Under the pieces are notes generated by a model. The model did not search any database. It saw only the letters and a program-made list of their open reading frames with translations, and was not told where the DNA came from. DNA of 64,000 nucleotides, from positions 1 to 64,000 of the forward strand of contig CALJKL010000096.1 in assembly GCA_937973555.1 (NCBI GenBank). Reading direction: 5' to 3'. A program made the translations under genes and the position numbers. Positions 60,556 through 64,000 of the stretch are shown here, piece after piece (the stretch's first letter is position 1; the number at the start of each line of letters is the position of its first letter). Origin of the DNA: an uncultured Flavobacteriales bacterium (GTDB lineage Bacteria > Bacteroidota > Bacteroidia > Flavobacteriales > Weeksellaceae).

Positions 60556-60846
60556 ATGGAAAATTATAACGAAGAAAGTCTACAGTATTTGCGCGCCAAA
60601 AAAAGAGTTAAAAAAGTAAAAGGATTTTACATCCATGCGCTGGTCTTCATTTTAGTCAACTTATTTCTTTTGGTTTTAAAACTCCAAAAAAGTGATGAAG
60701 TAGAAATACATGACTTTGGAGCGATGGGATTTTGGGGAATTGGGTTAATCGCCCATGGCCTATCTGTTTTTATGCCTAATTTTTTCCTCGGAAAAGACTG
60801 GGAAGAGAGAAAGATTAAGGAATTGATGGATAAAGACAAGAGATAG
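60556..60846 (+). CDS. 2TM domain protein
   Basis: A 96-residue 2TM-domain protein: AKKRVKKVKGFYIHALVFILVN at the start, a second membrane helix around MGFWGIGLIAHGLSVF (about 58-75), and DWEERKIKELMDKD at the end. The GIGLIAHGLSVF and WEERKI motifs closely match the 2TM domain at the end of the kinase. It starts 2 bp after the previous gene, and the LytTR regulator follows 4 bp later. Confidence 0.87.
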   Translation: MENYNEESLQYLRAKKRVKKVKGFYIHALVFILVNLFLLVLKLQKSDEVEIHDFGAMGFWGIGLIAHGLSVFMPNFFLGKDWEERKIKELMDKDKR

Positions 60847-60850
60847 AACC

Positions 60851-61591
60851 ATGAAAGTAGTCATCATAGAAGACGAAAAGCCTGCTGCCAGAAAACTGGA
60901 AAGAATGCTGGGGCAATTTCCGGAATTTCAATTAGGAGCCACGCTGCATTCCGTAGAAGAGGCCGTAGAATGGTTTGGTAAAAATGAACACCCTAAATTG
61001 ATCTTTTCGGATATTGTTTTAGGGGACGGTTTGTCTTTTGATATTTTTGAAAAAGTGCCAACTAAAAGTTTCATCATCTACACCACGGCTTTTGACCAAT
61101 ACACCTTGAAAGCTTTCAAACTGAACTCTATAGACTACCTTCTGAAGCCCATTTCCGAAGAAGACCTTTTGCAAGCCATCGAAAAATTCAAAAGTTTTCT
61201 GCCTTCGGAAGAGCCCAACAATGCTCAATATTTAAAGGCGCTCATTAAGGAAGAAAAACCACAATTGTCAAGAATTTTGGTGAAAATAGGCTATAACCTA
61301 AAAGTGCTGAAGGTAGAAGAAATATCTTGTTTTTACAGCGAAAACAAAATAGTCTATGCCCAAACTTTAGAACGCAGTTTTCCTACTGATTTTACACTTG
61401 ATGAGCTGGAAGAAGTATTGGAGGAGAACAAATTTTTCCGTGTCAACAGACAGTTTATCATCCATTCAGAATTCATCAAAAATATTCACACTTCGCCTTA
61501 CTACAATGTGAAATTGATGGCTCAGCCATCTGAAGAAATTACCGTGAGTAGAGAGCGGGTAAAAGATTTTAAAGAATGGCTTATCAAATAA
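60851..61591 (+). CDS. LytTR-family response regulator
   Basis: A 246-residue response regulator. The receiver domain (about 1-125) has the acidic pair EDE at 7-9, the phospho-acceptor D54 in LIFSDIVLGDG, and YTTAFDQYTLKAF with the conserved Lys at LLKP. The LytTR DNA-binding domain (about 140-246) has the blocks ILVKIGYNLKVLKVEEISCF, FFRVNRQFIIH and ITVSRERVKDFKEWL. It is the regulator of the kinase/2TM operon. LytTR regulators usually bind pairs of short imperfect direct repeats. Confidence 0.94.
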   Translation: MKVVIIEDEKPAARKLERMLGQFPEFQLGATLHSVEEAVEWFGKNEHPKLIFSDIVLGDGLSFDIFEKVPTKSFIIYTTAFDQYTLKAFKLNSIDYLLKPISEEDLLQAIEKFKSFLPSEEPNNAQYLKALIKEEKPQLSRILVKIGYNLKVLKVEEISCFYSENKIVYAQTLERSFPTDFTLDELEEVLEENKFFRVNRQFIIHSEFIKNIHTSPYYNVKLMAQPSEEITVSRERVKDFKEWLIK

Positions 61592-61600
61592 TCTAGAATT

Positions 61601-61924
61601 ATGAAAAAACTATCCATTTTTATTATACTATCAGTAATAAGTTGTAATCCTAAAACATTTACTCTTAAGGACAAGGATTACAAAAAATTTTTTTTAGATA
61701 AAGAGATTAAAAAAGGATATAAAGAAGGGGTTCTTTCAAAAAAACCTTTAGTTGTAATAAATGGTGTTGTCTTTAAATACAATGAAAACGCAGACACTAT
61801 TGCAATTCCTTTAAATAAAGGAAATATTGAATCAATTAATCTTCTTAATGGGAAAAGCGCAAAAGCTATTTTTAATGAAGGAGCTAGAGGTGCGGTTATA
61901 ATTAATACCTTTCCTACTAACTAA
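61601..61924 (+). CDS. Small lipoprotein with a TonB-plug-like segment
   Basis: A 107-residue lipoprotein: signal [15 protein letters not shown] (lipidated Cys15), then a lysine-rich linker. The C-terminal half has the pattern [16 protein letters not shown] ... [28 protein letters not shown]. That matches the plug domain of TonB-dependent receptors (P-L-V-V-I-D-G ... I-E-S-I-x-V-L-K ... A-x-x-x-G-x-x-G-A-V-I-I-T-T). No barrel follows. It starts 9 bp after the LytTR gene, so may belong to that operon, and it overlaps mnmA by 8 bp on the other strand. Function unknown. Confidence 0.6.
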   Translation: MKKLSIFIILSVISCNPKTFTLKDKDYKKFFLDKEIKKGYKEGVLSKKPLVVINGVVFKYNENADTIAIPLNKGNIESINLLNGKSAKAIFNEGARGAVIINTFPTN

Positions 61925-63104
61925 TCACCCCGCTTCCCAATAATTCCTCATCTTTATACCAAGCCGCAAACTGCCCTTCCGCGATAGCAGATTGTGGATT
62001 TTCGAATTCTATATAAAGTCCGTCTTCAAACTGATAAAGCGTGGCTTTTTCCAAAGGTTGGCGGTAACGGATTCTGGCAGAAACTTCCATGGATTCTCCG
62101 TTTTTCAAGCGTAAATCTTCACGAACCCAATGGATGTCTTGAGGCTCTATTTTCAAAGCCTTTCTAAACAAGCCTGGGAAATCTTTTCCTTCGCCTACAA
62201 AAACCAAATTTTCTTGAATATCTCTGTAAATCAAGAAACAAGATTCTTTGTGGCCCCCAATGCCGAGTCCTTTGCTTTGTCCGTTGGTATAGAAATGGGC
62301 ACCCAAATGTTTTCCTATGATTTTGCCATCAGATTTTTTATAGTGAATCTTAGCCGATAAAAAGTCTAATTCCTCTTTTTTGTTATTAAAAACAGGCGTT
62401 TCTTTATGATACTCTGGGAAATCTCTGAAAATTTCTACAATTTCTCCTTCCTTAGCCTTCAATTGCTGCTGAAGAAAAGTAGGCAAACTTACTTTGCCAA
62501 TGAAACATAGGCCTTGAGAATCCTTCTTTTCTGCTGTTGCCAAACCTAATTCTTTGGCGATTTCTCTAACTTGAGGCTTCGTTAATTCTCCAATCGGGAA
62601 AAGAGCCTTAGAAAGCTGCTCTTGATTCAGTTGACACAAAAAATAACTTTGGTCTTTGTTGTTGTCTTTCCCTGCTAATAATTGATAACCTTCTTTTCCG
62701 TTTTCATCGGTGAAAGAATCTAAACGGGCATAATGTCCTGTTGCCACTTTTTCGGCGCCTAAAGAAAGGGCGGTTTCTAAGAAAACATCAAATTTTACTT
62801 CTCGGTTACACAATACATCCGGATTCGGCGTTCTTCCCTTTTCGTATTCTGCAAACATATAATCTACAATGCGTTCTTTGTAAAGTTCGCTCATGTCTAT
62901 CACCTGAAAAGGAATGCCCAATTTTTGGGCTACCAATAGGGCATCATTGCTGTCTTCTATCCATGGACATTCGTCTTCCAGAGTTACAGACGCGTCGTTC
63001 CAGTTTCTCATAAAAAGGCCAATAACCTCATGTCCTTTCTGTTGCAACAGATATGCTGCAACGCTGGAATCTACACCTCCGGAAAGACCTACCACTATTT
63101 TCAT
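61917..63104 (-). CDS. mnmA: tRNA-specific 2-thiouridylase MnmA
   Basis: A 395-residue enzyme that makes the 2-thio group of wobble uridine 34 in tRNA for Lys, Glu and Gln. The PP-loop is GLSGGVDSS (6-14). The catalytic cysteines are Cys99 ([13 protein letters not shown]) and Cys200 ([13 protein letters not shown]). GHYARL, KDQSYFL and the C-terminal beta-barrel ([17 protein letters not shown]) are all present. It is longer than the usual ~365 by extra residues in the central part. Convergent with the plug-like lipoprotein; in Gammaproteobacteria mnmA is beside hflD, but here the two lie in different genomes. Confidence 0.96.
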   Translation of the reverse strand: MKIVVGLSGGVDSSVAAYLLQQKGHEVIGLFMRNWNDASVTLEDECPWIEDSNDALLVAQKLGIPFQVIDMSELYKERIVDYMFAEYEKGRTPNPDVLCNREVKFDVFLETALSLGAEKVATGHYARLDSFTDENGKEGYQLLAGKDNNKDQSYFLCQLNQEQLSKALFPIGELTKPQVREIAKELGLATAEKKDSQGLCFIGKVSLPTFLQQQLKAKEGEIVEIFRDFPEYHKETPVFNNKKEELDFLSAKIHYKKSDGKIIGKHLGAHFYTNGQSKGLGIGGHKESCFLIYRDIQENLVFVGEGKDFPGLFRKALKIEPQDIHWVREDLRLKNGESMEVSARIRYRQPLEKATLYQFEDGLYIEFENPQSAIAEGQFAAWYKDEELLGSGVIS

Positions 63105-63244
63105 CTTTAATTCAAAAGTTTTAATTCAAAAGTCAAAAAAAATAAAATCGACTTTTCAGATGCAAAATTACGAATTATAAAGTCAATTGAAATTTTTCCG
63201 TTAAATTTGAATCATAGAAATAAATCATCATTTAAAAACAATAT

Positions 63245-63751
63245 ATGAAAAAACTGATATTGGCCTTTTCTGTACTTATTACTTCCCTTGTTTTTGCTCA
63301 AAATAGTCCGTGGACATTTGGAGGCTCTTTTGGAATCAACAATCGTTTTGGCGCCAATAGTGGTTTCGGAGTGCATATTTCTCCTAGAGCAGGCTACAAG
63401 GTTTCTGAAAATCTAGAAATTGGAATGACGGCGGGTATAGATTGGCAAAATTCTTCTTACTCTTACTCTACTCTTTTTGGCATTGGACCCTATGCCAATT
63501 ACTATTTTGGAAGAAAATTTTATTTGAGCAGTCAATTTCAAGAATATATTATCAATCAGAACATAAAATCAACTGACACTCGTGTAGGCTATAATGAGTC
63601 CGCATTATATTTTGGTGGTGGCTATATCCAGCAAATTAATACTCATACTTATCTCCAAATTGGTGTCCTATACAATGTGCTTTGGAAAGAAACCTCCAGC
63701 ATTTTCAGCAGCGGTTTTACCCCTAATATTGGAATTGTTTTTGGCTTGTAA
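63245..63751 (+). CDS. Small outer-membrane beta-barrel protein
   Basis: A 168-residue exported protein. The signal peptide (about 1-19, ending VFAQ) is followed by alternating strands with aromatic girdles typical of an eight-stranded outer-membrane barrel (GFGVHISPRAGYKVSENLEIGMTAGIDW, FGIGPYANYYFGRKFYLSSQFQEY). The C-terminal strand is GFTPNIGIVFGL with a hydrophobic last residue. It resembles small porin- or OmpW/OmpX-like barrels. Function unknown. A terminator follows. Confidence 0.72.
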   Translation: MKKLILAFSVLITSLVFAQNSPWTFGGSFGINNRFGANSGFGVHISPRAGYKVSENLEIGMTAGIDWQNSSYSYSTLFGIGPYANYYFGRKFYLSSQFQEYIINQNIKSTDTRVGYNESALYFGGGYIQQINTHTYLQIGVLYNVLWKETSSIFSSGFTPNIGIVFGL

Positions 63752-63770
63752 ATTCAATATACAATAAAAA

Positions 63771-63794
63771 AACCACCAAAAAATTTCGGTGGTT
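63771..63794. terminator. Terminator hairpin at the right end
   Basis: Seven-base arms (aaccacc / ggtggtt) with a partly paired A/T-rich middle lie between the barrel gene and the convergent clpC gene. The stem sequence is close to that after the M3 peptidase gene. Confidence 0.7.
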
Positions 63795-63800
63795 TTCTCT

Positions 63801-64000
63801 TTATGCTTTTTCTTTAGATTTTTTTGGCGCTTCGCCTTCTAAAGCATCCTTGGCTTCATTCAGTTTTAGAATTACTTCTTCACCTTCTGTAAGCTGTTTG
63901 TTCACCAACATTTCTGCCAATAGATCTTCTATATACTTTTGGATGGCACGTTTTAGTGGCCTTGCCCCGAAGTCTTTGTCCCAACCTTTTTCAGCAATGA
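63801..64000 (-). CDS. clpC: ClpC-type ATP-dependent protease ATPase subunit, 3' part only
   Basis: Only the last 66 codons are in the window. Read on the minus strand they give AEKGWDKDFGARPLKRAIQK...EDLLAEMLVNKQLTEGE and end KKSKEKA. This is the D2-small domain of HSP100/Clp ATPases: the DFGARPLKRAIQ sensor-2 motif with its arginine is unmistakable. The short, Lys-rich tail without a ClpB-type extension fits ClpC. ClpC unfolds substrates for ClpP. ClpA or ClpB cannot be fully excluded from this fragment. Confidence 0.8.
   Translation of the reverse strand, partial: IAEKGWDKDFGARPLKRAIQKYIEDLLAEMLVNKQLTEGEEVILKLNEAKDALEGEAPKKSKEKA

Noticed and set aside
1..64000. CRISPR arrays, rRNA genes or ordinary tRNA genes
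   Set aside because: I found no regularly spaced repeats, no rRNA-like segments and no tRNA cloverleaf apart from the tRNA-like ends of the tmRNA.

Overview
The window looks like two unrelated bacterial chromosomes joined inside one open reading frame, at roughly 12.04-12.17 kb. Left of the join the genes are gammaproteobacterial, most like Legionellales (Coxiella/Legionella-like): thyX 3' end, hflD, fadI, fadE, rpe, ndk, rlmN, a secreted protein with an Lcl/DUF1566-type C-terminus, two unknown membrane proteins, and the start of a P-type conjugation operon (trbC, trbD, trbE 5' part). Several of these genes have recognisable Shine-Dalgarno sequences. Right of the join everything is Flavobacteriia, most like Weeksellaceae (Chryseobacterium/Cloacibacterium type). 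The evidence is TAnnTTTG -7 boxes, weak or absent Shine-Dalgarno sequences, a T9SS type B sorting domain, DUF4252/DUF4292/DUF4254/DUF2851 families, bacillithiol gene bshA, type B L31 and a tmRNA tag ending in ALAA. A metagenomic or mixed-culture assembly chimera is the simplest reading.

Flavobacterial layout. 12.1-13.7 kb: 3' end of a zincin-type toxin-like gene and a possible membrane-anchored immunity protein. 13.7-18.1 kb: PASTA protein, ddl, coaD, TRIC-type channel, TPR protein, folA. 18.2-23.9 kb: LemA with two TPM-domain proteins, a small lipoprotein, an M3 peptidase, a DUF4442 protein and a ComF-like phosphoribosyltransferase. 23.9-33.3 kb: upp, der, a T9SS cargo protein, nitroreductase, M16 peptidase and dihydroorotase. 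33.5-40.7 kb: a long co-directional run (flippase, dut, sugar nucleotidyltransferase, DUF4292 lipoprotein, EnvC-like factor, tatA, DUF4254, lipoprotein, ribA). 40.8-45.9 kb: deoD, GH3, bshA, DUF2851.

45.9-50.4 kb holds an ECF sigma / anti-sigma / DUF4252-GIN / DUF4252 operon, a GlmU-like nucleotidyltransferase and rpmE2. 50.6-53.1 kb is a four-gene run: beta-helix lipoprotein, MazG-like, PspC and GNAT. The tmRNA gene follows. Downstream of it lies an accessory patch: a three-gene operon reading toward the tmRNA (MqsR-like toxin candidate, HTH-Panacea antitoxin, orphan HsdM) with a palindromic operator candidate on its promoter, then an IS1380-family element with a possible 4-bp target duplication.

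58.1-61.6 kb carries a GyrI-like protein and a LytS/LytTR two-component operon. Its kinase is fused to a 2TM domain, and three more 2TM genes sit between kinase and regulator. The window closes with a plug-like small lipoprotein, mnmA, a small outer-membrane barrel protein and the 3' end of a ClpC-type ATPase. The strongest leads are the toxin-Panacea-HsdM operon with its operator, the 2TM array in the LytS/LytTR operon, the DUF4252 sigma operon, and the chimeric join, which must be recognised before reading across 12 kb. No CRISPR array, rRNA or ordinary tRNA was seen.
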